This document shows positions 1-11,958 of a stretch of DNA of 64,000 nucleotides, piece by piece (position 1 is the stretch's first letter; every line of letters starts with the position of its first letter). The stretch spans positions 2,170,001-2,234,000 of the forward strand of contig JAGTJL010000014.1 in assembly GCA_020746875.1 (NCBI GenBank), given 5' to 3'. Both the position numbers and the translations under genes were made by a program. Source of the stretch: Rhexocercosporidium sp. MPI-PUGE-AT-0058. Its lineage: Eukaryota > Ascomycota > Leotiomycetes > Helotiales. Under the pieces are notes generated by a model that saw only the letters and a program-made list of their open reading frames with translations, did not search any database and was not told where the DNA came from.

Positions 1-1401
1 ACTGATACAATTCTGCAATGCAGCATCGTACGCCGAGCTCTTCTTTGAGGTTGCAAGAATGTGTTTGTTGAGCGCGATGCTTGATTCATGTCGAAGGACG
101 ATCAATGTGACCTGGTGTTGCTGGCATATTGGGAAAGAACTTATGCTGTTCGATTCGAGATACTCATCTACCTCATTCCACCACTTTGTGAGATCTGCAT
201 CAATAGTGACTGCATCATCAATGTTCGCCTCCCTGTGTGCGACAAATTTATTCCGTAGCTCCATGATTGACCCCCTAATTTCAGCAAGTCTTGCAAGATA
301 TCGAAGCAGATCAAGTCGAGAATCGTGGTCTACGAGAATCAGCTACATTCGTGGTATTGAATAGGTCGATAACTGACCATTGCCTTGAATGTCTCCTTTT
401 CCATGCCGCTCCGAGCCAGGAAAGCAAACGCTGACATCAGCATCGCGAATAGCTAGCGGAACCCCGAGACGAATACAGATGTAACGATCCATACAAAATA
501 CAGACCAGAAGATTCGCTGCCTCAGCTGTGCCTCTGAGGCCGCGAGAGTAAGGCATTGCACCGGGCAACGATGCATTCCTAAATGAAAAGCCATTCGCAC
601 TGCTGAACCCCCAAGGCGCGAAGCTGCATTATAGCGCAACATGGAAAGAAGGAACAACTGAACGCTTGCAACTGCTTGTAAGGATACGATCGAGCTCTCT
701 TCTACCAAGAAGTACTGGGCACTCTTCATTGCGTCATTGATAGAAGAGAATACGAGCCGTGAAGGGACAGGCTGCATGGTACACTCCATCTGCCTGCGAT
801 CTGCTAGAGAGATTGACATGATTGCCCTCAAAATGACCATCTGCTGTGGAAAATAAGTTTCTGTTTCAGTGATTCCGTCCTGTACGATACGGTCGAAGAA
901 CTCAAGAATTGAGAGAGCGTCAAGGAACGGATAAGCCAGGTGCCAGTGATCGAAATAGCTGTCTGTCCAAGCCCGAAGGTCGTCGTATGAAAAACTTTCA
1001 CTGCCATTTAAAATAGCACCAGGGGACACTGAAACCTCAGAACCTGAAAGCCACAGATCTTTGGCGGCACTCATCGACGCTCCTGTAGGAAGACGGTACT
1101 CCTCGCCAGGGACAGCATCGCTTTCGGGAGTCTGGATTTGTACTTGAGCATGTCCGCTGGGGGAATCGGCAACTGATTGAGAAATTGGTGCGGCTCCGGG
1201 GCTGCCGGAAAAACTTCCAGGTCCAGTCTCAGATGGCCTCGAGGTCTCTCGTAGCATCCCTATCTCCCGCAACTGATGGCCCATGGTCTGCAGAAAGACT
1301 CGCCTGCGTTTGGCAAGAGGCTCATTGACTGACTCATCCGCCATTTGTGGGCCATTTGTGGTCTCATCACGCAAGAGCCTTGCGGTATTGGGGGATGGCA
1401 T
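1..1401 (-). CDS. Fungal-specific transcription factor domain protein, C-terminal part beyond the window
   Basis: The gene reads leftwards and leaves the window at base 1. I place exons at 378-1401 and below 329, with a 48-nt intron at 330-377 (GTCAGT donor, CTCGTAG acceptor); the frame stays open across the join. Residues from about 135 onward look like the middle homology region of fungal Zn2Cys6 regulators (Fungal_trans): a helical core with an RLGGSAVRMAFHLGMHR segment, then LRQRIFWSVFCMDRY, then after the intron LRYLARLAEIRG and a WWNEVDEYLES stretch. The N-terminus is low in order, with a basic AKRRR patch near residue 30. No Zn2Cys6 motif is visible in the first exon or in the 300 bases upstream. 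It may have a missed 5' exon or be a regulator without the usual DNA-binding domain. It is separated from the polyketide cluster by the AT-rich block, so membership is unknown. Confidence 0.8.
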
Positions 1402-1719
1402 CAGCCCAGTAGTGGCGATGTGGTGTGGTATGGAATGGCGAACGACGCTCCTTACGACGCGATACTTTCCTTCGAGGCCAGGTTGCCCGAGTCTTTACCT
1501 AGGTATTTCTAGCCTGTCCTAACTGTGTGTGAAAGGGCCAGTGCGACTTCCGCCATTTGCTTGTAGCGTCAGTTAGTAATCGCCGATGGGATTTGAAATG
1601 CCGTCGGGTGAGTATTTACAGTGTTAGGTAGCTATTGCTGAGATGGAGTAGCTGGAATTCCTATCTGCATGCATGAATATCTGTGGCTGTTTACCCCGCA
1701 CACTCCAGATTTTAAGGTA
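1402..1719. other. 5' flank of the left regulator gene
   Basis: GC-balanced, apparently single-copy DNA between the start of the left regulator and the first transposon end at 1720. I see no second gene and no zinc-cluster exon in it. It presumably carries the promoter of the leftward gene. Confidence 0.5.
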
Positions 1720-2119
1720 ACGTCTAACCCCCCCATCCCGACTACCCCCCCATTTCGACCACCTCGCTTAATTCCACCACTTATTATTTAAGAGTTAATA
1801 ACTTTATATAGCCTTAACTTTTATATATAAAATTATAAAATCTTCTCCTTTTAATTCTAATTTTATAAGTATAATTTAGCGTTCTCCAGCTGTAATTTAA
1901 GCCTCCCGAATAGCACGTATTATTATAAACTTAGAATTTAAACTAGCTTAGACTTTCCGTCTTTTCTTTAGTTTTAACTGCTTTAACTTCTCTTTTAGCT
2001 TTTTAATCTTTATGTTTGCTTTATTTAATTCGTAATCCTTCTTATTAATATATTTTAAAACCTTCTTAAAGAATAAATGTTATATTAAAGGTTAATTTTA
2101 TAACTCGCCTGTTAAAGTA
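1720..2119 (+). mobile_element. Left end of a TIR DNA transposon, same family as 46056-48908
   Basis: The sequence begins ACGTCTAACC just after a TA dinucleotide and stays alignable for about 380 bases with the left end of the element at 46056, in the same orientation. Shared landmarks include the C-rich start, the block CCTCGCTTAATTC about 50 bases in, and the segment before a TTAAAGTA/TTAAGGTA site where both copies carry different secondary insertions. TA target sites and long inverted ends fit a Tc1/mariner-like (Fot/pogo type) element. I did not find the right end of this copy. All reading frames are destroyed by transition mutations. Confidence 0.75.
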
Positions 2120-2610
2120 TATCAGCAAAAAATTCCGCGGACGCCTATTAGTTAATCTGCCTTCGGCGTTAATAACGCCAAGCGCCGCTATTTTCGCGGA
2201 TTTATTATTAATTTAATTCCGAAAATTATGCACGGTCTTTAAAACCTCTTTATTAAAGGTCTTACGCTATGAATTTCTACGTTAAGAAAATCTAATAAGT
2301 GCACGTGATAATTCGGAGAAATTATACTTTTACTAAAGCTTTTATATACACGTGCTATTAAAGTAATAAAGTAATAAGATAAAGTAAAGTAAAGCTTTAA
2401 AACCTTAAAGTAAAAAAAAATTCGCTGCGAAAAGTAAAGCACTAGCTACCGTAAAAATTAAGGCGCCGTTATAAAAGTGATTCTCCGAAATACCGCTTTT
2501 AATACTAAAATTTTCGATATATAATTTTAGACCGAAAGCGCTAAAAGTGCCAGAAATAACGCTTTTAGCGCAGTTGGCCGACGTCTGCCTTTTAAATTAT
2601 TTTGCAAATG
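2120..2610. mobile_element. Short RIP-decayed inverted-repeat element (family R1)
   Basis: It is inserted after a TA inside the transposon fragment starting at 1720. The left end (GCAAAAAATTCCGCGGACGCC minus its last base) resembles the terminus of the element at 2995-3701. The right end is its decayed inverted counterpart around 2578-2610. The internal stretch 2195-2430 recurs in reverse at about 33485-33730 and in part at 49720-49850, so this is a dispersed family. No coding capacity is seen. Confidence 0.6.
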
Positions 2611-2994
2611 CAATCGACTTCGACAAAAAAAGCCTTATATAGCTCGACATACGTTACTTTAAGATACTCTGTTTATTTAAGAAATTAAATATATTAACAA
2701 ATAGATTATTTAAAGGATTAAAAAAGTAAGTAATTTATATCGCCTAGAATTATTAGCGAATATGAAAGTTTATAACGTTTTTTTTAATAAGTAAGTTACG
2801 TAAAGACTTTAACGACATTTTACCGAGGTAAGTCTAAAATAAACTTTTATTAATTAATATTACGAGTAATAACAAATAAGATTTAAAAGAAGTGCTTACT
2901 TAACGCAAAAGGCATTTTAACCTCTTTTACCGCGTCACTTAGCTTAACCACGACGTTAACTTATAATAATATAATACCTCCGACCTCAAATATA
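2611..2994. other. AT-rich decayed DNA, no gene
   Basis: TA-rich sequence between two short inverted-repeat elements. I see no open frame or recognisable repeat end. It may be the remainder of the transposon that starts at 1720, but I could not align it with the copy at 46056. Confidence 0.5.
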
Positions 2995-3701
2995 CATCTG
3001 CAAAAAATTTCGCGGACGCCCAGAAATCGAATCTGCTATTTTCGTTATTTTCGCTATTTTCGCTAAAAGGCCGCTTTTAACGCCTAAAGCCGCCTTTTTA
3101 AATTTTAATTAATCGCTAGTATTAAAAGCGCCAGTTTATTTTAATAAACGCTAAGCCTAATTAAATAATTTTTATAAATATAATTTAAACGCTAAAATAT
3201 TATAATTTTAAAAAGAATATATTTTGGCGTTTTTTAACTAACCGAATCCGGTTAAATTAGCGTTAATTTTAAGTTTCGCTTATATTTCGTCGGGCACGTC
3301 TTAAAAACTAGTCTTGCTAAAGCTCTTACGCTATGAATATTTACGTTAAAAAAATTATAATAAGAAAATCGTTCGTTTCGGGTAAATTATATGCGCACGC
3401 TAGCCGGCCCTAGCCCTAATCGGGCGTTATAAAAGGCATATTTATTATTATTATATTATAACTATTATTAATATATTATTAATATTATTAATACTTTTAT
3501 AAACCTTATTAATATATTAAATAAAATAAAATAATTAGACCCATTTTTAAAAGTGGGGTTATAATACGCTAGTCTATTTCGGCGCTTTCGGCGCGCTTTT
3601 AATTTACTATAATAAAAAACTGTCCCTAAAATTTTCGACATGCAACTTTGGCTCCAAAAGCGCCGTTGGCGGACGTCCGCTTCTCGATTTTTTTGCAGAT
3701 G
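2995..3701. mobile_element. MITE-like element with 25-30 bp inverted ends and TA target duplication
   Basis: The left end reads CATCTGCAAAAAATTTCGCG and continues with GGACGCCC. The right end is its inverted copy, finishing TTTTTTGCAGATG at 3701. TA dinucleotides flank both sides (2993-2994 and 3702-3703). Total length is 707 bases with no coding frame. The internal CTTACGCTATGAATATTTACG motif is shared with the R1 element at 2120-2610, so the two belong to one family. Transitions between the two ends fit RIP. Confidence 0.75.
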
Positions 3702-3878
3702 TATATTATATAAGATTAAGGATTTCCATTTAAATAACAGTGACGCGCTAGAACCGCCAATAAAGCTCCTTAATTAATTAAAAGCGTAAGAAAATGGTAT
3801 TAACGACTACGATTACCTTAATAAAATAAGGAAATAAACTAACGCTCGAAGACGAGCTTTTTCCGGAAGGAAAGGTAA

Positions 3879-4693
3879 TATAACGGGTTAAAGCTTTTAG
3901 AGCCTCATTTTTAGCCTCGGCTATTTAATTCTTAATTAGGAAGATATCGAGATTAAACGAGCTTTTATAGAGCTTACTTTTATATATAACTTATTTCTTT
4001 TTATATCTTTTTTCTTACGTAATTATAAATTCTAAGAGACTTTTATTATTTTTATATTCCCGCTATAGAATATAAGACGCTAATTACACGTGATTGCCGC
4101 CTTCTATAAAGTAAGCGTCATAATAAGAAAGCCGACAAAAAGAACCAAAGAAGAAGTAGAAGATATATTTACGTCTTCAGCGAGAGACTAATTTATAAGA
4201 AGAGGAAGTTAAGTCTTCGACTTGACTTTAATTCGTTTAATAAATAGAAGAAATTTAGAAAATAAAAGTTAATTAATTCTTTAAGTTTATGTCGAAGAAA
4301 GGAAAGCAAAAGCTTTAATATCTTCGCAATTAATATTAGTTTATTTAATACTATTCGTTAAATTATACTTAATATAAGCTTTCTCCGTATCGAGCTAGTT
4401 CTTCCGTAATAACTACTTATAGAGGGATTTGGGAGGTAAGATATTTACTGTCTTCTTAGACGGATTAGTAAAGAATTATAGATAATATAACGCTTACTTT
4501 ATAAAAAGCAGTAATCACGTATAATTAACGTCTTATATTTTATAGTAGGAGTATAAAAATAATAAAAGTCTTTTAAAATCTATAATTATAAAAGAAAGAA
4601 AGTATAAAAATAAGTAAGTTATATATAAAAGTAAGCTTTATAAAAGCTCGTTTAATCTCGGCATCGTCCTAATTAAGAAGTGAATAGCCGAGT
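3879..4693. repeat. Long inverted repeat (arms 3879-4121 and 4488-4693, continued at 19299-19341)
   Basis: The segment 3916-4121 is the reverse complement of 4488-4693 apart from scattered transitions, with a loop of about 366 bases. The right arm is cut at 4693 by the gypsy element. It resumes at 19299, where CCGAAGCTGGAAATGAGG mirrors the left arm at 3879-3915. The structure therefore predates the gypsy insertion. It looks like the end of a large palindromic or foldback DNA element; its outer limits are not resolved. Confidence 0.75.
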
Positions 4694-5173
4694 GTCACGG
4701 TCCGTGTATTTACTCGGTGTAGATACAGTAGGTTGTATTAATCTTAATAATCGAGAAGTAAGTATATTACGTATAATAAAATAAATAATAATTAATATAA
4801 TTAGGATATTATTTTTAATTAAGCACGAAGCTCTTATTTAATAGCAGTCGTGCTAGTCTTATATAAAACCTTTATTCTTCTTAAGACCGCTAAGACCGTT
4901 AGACCTCTGGCGGTCTATTAGTCTTAGCGGTCGTTACGTAAAAAGGTCGCGTAATTTAAGGGCTTATTTACTTTTTAATCGTTTATTAATAATAATATTT
5001 ATATAATATATAACTTATAAAATCTTAAGTATTAAAGTCTTTTAAAAAGATACTTTTAAAAGTAATATTCTTTTAATATACTTTTTCTAAAACTCTTATT
5101 TTTTTAAGCTTATAATCTTAAGTATTACGCTATCCCGAGGTCTAATATCACGGGACGCGAGGCGTTCGTAATA
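4694..5173 (-). repeat. Left LTR of gypsy element A
   Basis: A 480-base LTR starting TGTCACGGTCC and ending TTCGTAATA (ancestrally TAACA). Its outward half keeps C/G bases that the inward-facing copy at 11345 has lost, for example GGTCC against AATCC. Confidence 0.88.
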
Positions 5174-8100
5174 TTATTTTTTTCTTAACTTAATATAATT
5201 TCTACGCTTAAAAAACTTAAGGAAATATTATATATACCTTACGGCTATTTTCTTCTTTTATTATAATTAAATAAGTATATATTAAAGAAAAAGATATAAT
5301 ACTTTTTAAAAGAAAAAATAATAGTTCGCTTTATTTTATAAAATCGAAAATAACGGTTTCGAGATAATGCTTTATACGTTTTATATCCGAAATAATAAGA
5401 CGTATATAATATTCTCTAAGTCGAGTTATTACTCAGAATATATTAAAGTTAATAAGAAATATAATATCGAGATACTTTTAATTAAAAGTTAAAATACTTT
5501 TAAATAAGTAAAGAATAAGCTAAAAGTAAAAGAGCGTTTAGCGCGCGAGGCCGAAAAGGCTACGTATAATAAGTTCTTACGAGCTTAAGGAAAGATAACC
5601 GCGGCTTTATAAAAAGCTACGAGTCGCTTTAATCGCTTAGCTTATTAATAGAAGTTCTTAAAAAAGCAAAAAGTAAAAATACTTTATTACGGCCTTAAGA
5701 ATATAAATAAGTTAAAAAAAGTAAAAACGTAAAAAGCTATAAAAAAGAAGAAGTAAAAGGCCTCCGTTATTCGCTCGCTTATTCCGCTATTCGCCGTCGA
5801 CTCCGCCGAATTCCTTTTAATTAAGTAAGTCTTATTTAATTTCGCGGATTTAACTTTTTAAATAAATTTAAGTTTCGTAAATAAAACCTTTAAAATTACT
5901 TAAAATAATAAAAGTTAAATTTAAATTCTTAAGTGTTTTTAAATTATAAATACTTTTTTTATTTAATTAAGTACTTAATAACGCTACAGAAATATTAATA
6001 ATTTAAAATAGTTTCGATATCGTATTCGGCGTTCGGGTTTATCGGTTATACTTTTATAATAAGGGCTAGTAATGCCCTTAGTAGTGCTAGTTCGAGGAGA
6101 AATATATAAAATACTAAGTAAATATTTATAATTCTCGGGAGTATTAATTAATAATTAATTAATTCTTTAAATTTTGTAATTTTAAATAATTTTAGCTTTT
6201 TATAATTTAATTTGCTATTTAATTGTTTAATTATAATATTCTTTTTGAATAAGTAAATTTTATCTTTTTCTTTTAGCGTTAGTCTTATATTACGTTTCTT
6301 ATTATAATAAATAACTAATCTTTATATAATAAATAAAATATCCGTCGATAATTCGTTATATAATTACTTAAGCTTATCTTTTTATAATATAGCTTCGTAC
6401 GCGGTCTTTTGACTTATAATTAATATATTATATGCCGTCGAGTTATACTCGTAGTTCGTATAAAACAGCAATACTTTAATAATCTCTTAATTTGCGCTAT
6501 TATATATAAACTAAGCAATTAAAAGTAATTAAACTTAGTCGTCTTATTTATAATTTATATAATATTAAAGATAAGTTTTTATTATTTAATTAATTCGTTT
6601 TATTTAGCCGTCGATTTAAAAATAAAATGCCGTTAATATTTTCTACTTTATTTTTAAGAGTAATATTAATATTTTCTAAAACTTTAAAATAAAGAGCTTA
6701 TTTTTATTTAAAATAACCTCGTTTAATATTCTATAATTTACGAAGATCGTTCGAAGGAATACTTACGCTATCGTCGGTGCGTCTTATATATTTAATATTA
6801 ATATTATATACGCGTATTTTATTATTTTATTTATTATTACGCAAATTAAATCGTAAGTAATCTTAATAATTAAATCCTTTGAAAGTAATAATTCGATTAC
6901 GAAGTCTAAGGCGATTAACTTCTATAAGCGTGACGATATTATTAATAACTTTATAAGCTTATACAGCGTATAATAATTTACTTTATTCTGTATATATATA
7001 TTATAAGACGAAATTATATCTTTAATTACTTTTCTTATCCTTAAAAAGTAATATTCTCGGGAGAGCTTCGATAATATTTTAGTTATCCTTTAATATTTAT
7101 AAGCCGGTAGCTTATATTATTCTTTAACGAAGTTTATCTTATTTTAAGTAAGTATATAAACTTATTCTTAATATAAAAGAGCTCTAGTAATAGTAAAAAA
7201 GAATCCTTTATTTAACTACTTCTTTTATTTAATTATTATTAAGTCGTTAATATAAATTTTCTAGATTTTCTCGGGGACTTAGTTCGTCGTTATTAATTGC
7301 TTATAATTAATTATTAGCGAGTTATTATTCTTTTTAAATATAATATGCGACTTATATGTTTTATTTATAAAATACTTTAGTTTCTTATTAAAAGCATCGG
7401 CTTTAATATTTTCCGTTCTTTTAATATAAGAAAATCGAAGTTTAATTATAAAAAATATTTCGTACTATTAAACTTATTATTAATTTAGTTCTTTAATAAT
7501 CGTAAAATAAATGAAATTTTTATAATCCGTTAAGATTTATATTTTATAAAGTAATCCCTCGAGGTAGACTTTTTATTTACGTATTACATTTATAGCTCTT
7601 AATAATTCCTTATTATAAATATTATAATTAAGTTCTGTTAATAAGAGTTTCTGTAAATAATATATAATTAATTATTATCTGCCGTCTTCGCCCGGTTAAC
7701 TTAATATAACTTTAATAATATAATTAAAGGCGTCTGTTTTTATTATAATTTCCTTATTTAAATTAAAGGATATAAGAACTAGTTCTTTAATAAAAGCTTT
7801 TTTAAAGTCTAAAAAAGCTATTTTTACTTTATCGTTTTAGTCGAAGTTTTTATTTTTATATATTAATTCCGTAAGTAATACAGCGATTTTCGAGTAGTTT
7901 TAAACGAATCGTTAATAGAAATTAGCAAATCTTAAGAAAGATTATACTTTTTTAATATTTATAAGCTTAATTTACTTAATAATTATCTTAATCTTTTAAG
8001 GGTTTATAACTAGTCTTGTGATCGTTATTACATAGCTTAAGAAAGTAACTTCTTTTTTATAAAAGTAGTATTTCTTAGGTTTTAAGAGTATTAAAGAAGT

Positions 8101-8359
8101 CTTTAGCTTTTTTAATATTATTATAACGTTTTTTATATATTATTCTTTTATTTTAAAATAAATTAAAATATTATTTAAATAATATATATATATATATATT
8201 ACGTCTAAGTATTATCGTAAAATATTATTAATTAGACGCTGAAATATAATAAGCGCGTTAATTAATTCGAAAAGCATAATTATATATTTGTAATAATTAA
8301 AACGTATATAAAAATTATTTTTTCCTTTTTTCTTTTAATTATTTTTACGAGATTATACG

Positions 8360-8530
8360 CGCCTCGTAAGTCTAATTAAGTGAAGATTTTGGCGTCGCTG
8401 AGCTTATTATATAGTTTTTTAATTAAAAGTAATACGTAATAATTTTTTTAATAATATCGTTTAATCGACGGTAATTAATATATATTCGTCGTCCGCCGTC
8501 CTTTTTCGCTATAAAGAAAACGTTACTTTT
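8360..8530 (-). pseudogene. Gypsy reverse transcriptase remnant
   Basis: Reading leftwards, the conceptual translation gives FIAKKDGGRRIYINYRRLND, a gap with a one-base frame change, then IKKLYNKLSDAKIFT, a stop, and LDLRGAYNLV. These match the conserved fingers and palm blocks of Ty3/gypsy reverse transcriptase. The stop replaces the usual Lys/Gln before LDL, as expected from RIP. It is not functional. Confidence 0.8.
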
Positions 8531-11344
8531 TTAAAAGGATTTAAATTCTTAAATAAATCTTTTCGCTAAGTTTTCATCGATATATTTCTTAATCGTTATT
8601 AAGTTTATAACTAAATATTCCTGTAATAATTAAAATATTAACTTTATGCCTTTAACTAACTCAATTTAATAATCGTAGTCCTAGTGTTTAAGTAAGGCGC
8701 TGCTACTTAATTCTTTTTTAAATAATACTTTAAATCGTTTATATTTTAATAGTATATCGATTATTATAAGGCTCGTTACTTTATCTCTTGGCTTTTCTTT
8801 AAAAGTTGTGCTTAACTTTTTTTAAGCTTTTTATTACTTTTTTATTTTAAAAATAACTTTTATAATTACTGAATTTTAGTTTTTACGTCTTTTAGTCGAT
8901 TTTCGGATTATAAAGCTATATTTATAATAGCCTTAAGATAATATTATATCTTTTAATTTAAATTATATTAAATTAAATATATTCAGAATATCCGCCGATT
9001 CTTATATATAATAGTTTTATTTATATATCGATTAGGCCGTTTGCGATAAGTCCTCCGTCGGCGAGTATTAATTAATATTCGTTTTTTTTAACTTTAATAA
9101 ATAAGAAATACTAAATCGTAATAATAAAAAATATAAAGTTCTTTTACGCTTTAGAATCTATTATAATTTATAGTTTTACTCTTTAAATATCGACGTTAAA
9201 GGTTAAATAATTACTTTCCTTTATAACTGCGAGTATACGCAAGTCTATTCCTTTAATATAAACCTTTTTAATTAATATATTTTCTTATTACCGATTCTTT
9301 AAATCTTTATATAAAATGCAATATAATTAATATATTTTCAAAAGTATAAATAATCTAAATAATCTTTCGTAATAGGTTTTTAAGTTATTTTGCGAGTTGA
9401 CTTATATTCGGTTTCGTAGTATTTCCGTAATAACTTTTTATACGTTTCTTACGTTTATTCGCGTCGTTATTTATTAAAACGGTATTTCGTCGACTAAAAT
9501 TAATTAAACGTAAGTTCGAAAAACGCTATTCTCGACGTCTGCTATTCTTTAAGTAATACGTAAGTTACTCCGAAAAACTACTTTGTATTCTTCGCCTTAT
9601 TGCGGCCTTCCGGGTAAAACGACTTTAGGTTTAATATAAGTTACTCTCGTATCGACGTTTATTTAATACTTAATATTAAGAGCCTTATAAGTAAGATATT
9701 CTTCTCGTTAAGTGACTCGCCAGACTTCACGTTCTTAAAGTCCAGAAAGAGCTGGTCTTAATAGCATAGCATTACTTTAATACTACGAGTCCTCGCTTCT
9801 CTTAATACTAGTTATATCTTTTAAGCTTTATATCTTACGCGTAATTTCGAATACTTATTATTAAACGTATTGCTTATTTTATTAAGTCTAGTCGCTAGAC
9901 TCGGGTCCTATTATATACTAATAAATATAATTATTATTCGTTTCGCTTTACTTATTATCTTTTTTACCGCTATTACTTTCGATTTAATTATTAATATAAT
10001 TAACGTTAAGCTCGTTTATTATTATATAATAATAAGTAGCGCTAATTTAGACTTTCTTTAATAAAAAAAGGAGGGGTACACCGGTAATATCGTATGCCTT
10101 TTGTCTTATAAAATTAATTTATTTCTTTTTAGCCCCCTTCTTACGGTGCGAGCTTATTATATATTTTAGAAAACTATATTCGTAATACAGCTCCTTTTCG
10201 CGCCGTTCGTTTATAACTTCCTTCGACAGTCCTTCCTGTCGTATCTTGCCCTTTCCTTTTTTATAAGTTGTTGCAGGTTTATACTGGTTTAAGTCACGGG
10301 TTAGTCATGTGGACAGAGTCGGATGCAAACTCTGCCACGCTAGTCAGACCACTAGTCATTAGGGAGCGTATCTGCAGATCGCACAACCACTGGAATTAAT
10401 ACTACAAGTCAATCAACAACCCCGCACCTCAATGCTCCTGGTCTAGTCGTGATTATCCTAGCAATATAAGTAATATCGTATTCTATAAAGTCTGATTATC
10501 GGTTATCCTTAAAGTTACTTTATTATCGGCGTCCCTCGTTCTATCGATAGCCAGATTACTTTTAGCCTCTTCTTACGTACGTCTATTATTTGCGTTTAAA
10601 CTCGTGTAAGCGGTTGTCGATCTTAATTATTTACTCGATAAGAGTAAGGATATCTTTTACTTAAAGATTAATCTTAATAAGCTTTAATCGGATATAATCT
10701 TTAAGCCCTTATCGGTAATAATTAATAAGCGATTAAGAGTTTTAATTAGTTTTATTAACGTGCTTTTGGAATTCCGTAACGTAAATTATTATATTATTAA
10801 CTTGTTTTAAGTTATATAAATAAGTTTCCGTTATTTTAATTTTATTAATATCGCTAAATATTCGTCGAATTTCCTTTTTAAATCTTCTCTAAGTCTTAAA
10901 TATAATTTATATAATAAGTATAACTTTATAAATAGCTTCGTATTCGAAGTAATCCCTAAGGAATAGCTTAATTTATTATATAGCCTCGCCTTTAAAATAC
11001 GATACCGTCTAGAAGGCGTAGCTCTCGTCGATAAGGAACTTGTCGTCGTTAAAGTATTAATAAAGTTTTACTTAAAGAATAAAAGTCTTTAAATTCTTTC
11101 GGTTTCTTTAAAAGATATTAAGAAGCTTAACTTTTAAGGTTTCTTTAAGCTCGTGCGTTAAGTTATCTTAAATATTAAGTATTTTTTTATCTTCGCTTTC
11201 TTTATAATCCTTTCTTTTAGGAATAAATATAAACGATAAAGGAGTGCCGATAGCACTGCCTTACGGGCTGAGTACTTAGTTTTTAAGTAAAAGGACTAAT
11301 ATAACGTACGTAAGTCGGTACTTTTAACGAAAAGGTGTTTAAAG

Positions 11345-11751
11345 TATTATAATCCGTATATTTACTCGGTATAAATATAATAAGTTATATTAATCTTAAT
11401 AATCGAGAAGTAAGTATATTATATATAATAAAATAGATAATAATTAATATAATTCAGATATTATTTTTAATTAAGCATAAAGCTCTTATTTAATAGCAAT
11501 TATACTAGTCTTATATAAAACCTTCGTTTCTCTTAAAACCGTTAAAACCGCTAGACTTTTAACGGTCTATCGGTCTTGGCGGTCGTTACGTAAAAGAGTC
11601 GCGTAACTTAAGAACTTATTTGCCCTTTAATTGTTTATTAATAATAATATTTATATAATATATAATTTATGAAATCCTAAGTATTAAAGTCTCTTAAAAG
11701 AATATTTTTAAGAGTGATATTCTTTTAATATACTTTTCCTAGAATTCTTAC
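11345..11751 (-). repeat. Right LTR of gypsy element A, first part
   Basis: It aligns with 4694-5100 of the left LTR. It stops at CTTAC (11747-11751), the target site of element B, and the LTR resumes at 19225. Confidence 0.88.
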
Positions 11752-11958
11752 TGTTGGTCCGTAGGGATTCTTACCGATATGGAACTCTAACTTAAGGCCG
11801 AAACAGTGGGGTTTCGGTGGGGTTCCGGATCGGTATATAAGAAGCTTTACTCTTATTTTAAAAGAATACACTTTATAACGCTTTTAAAATCACTTAATAA
11901 TATTAATATTTATTTAAGTAACTTTATTATTATATATCCCGATATAATTACATTAATA
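11752..11958 (+). repeat. Left LTR of copia element B
   Basis: 207 bases from TGTTGGTCCGTAGGG to a decayed ATTAATA. Its first 60 bases keep ancestral C/G positions that are T/A in the right LTR, while its inner end is the more decayed one. Confidence 0.88.

Noticed and set aside
9870..10061. Small hydrophobic open frames in the AT-rich blocks (also 11806-11988 and 17226-17408)
   Set aside because: They lie inside RIP-decayed retrotransposons, have Ile/Tyr/Leu-dominated composition expected from TA-rich DNA, and show no domain.
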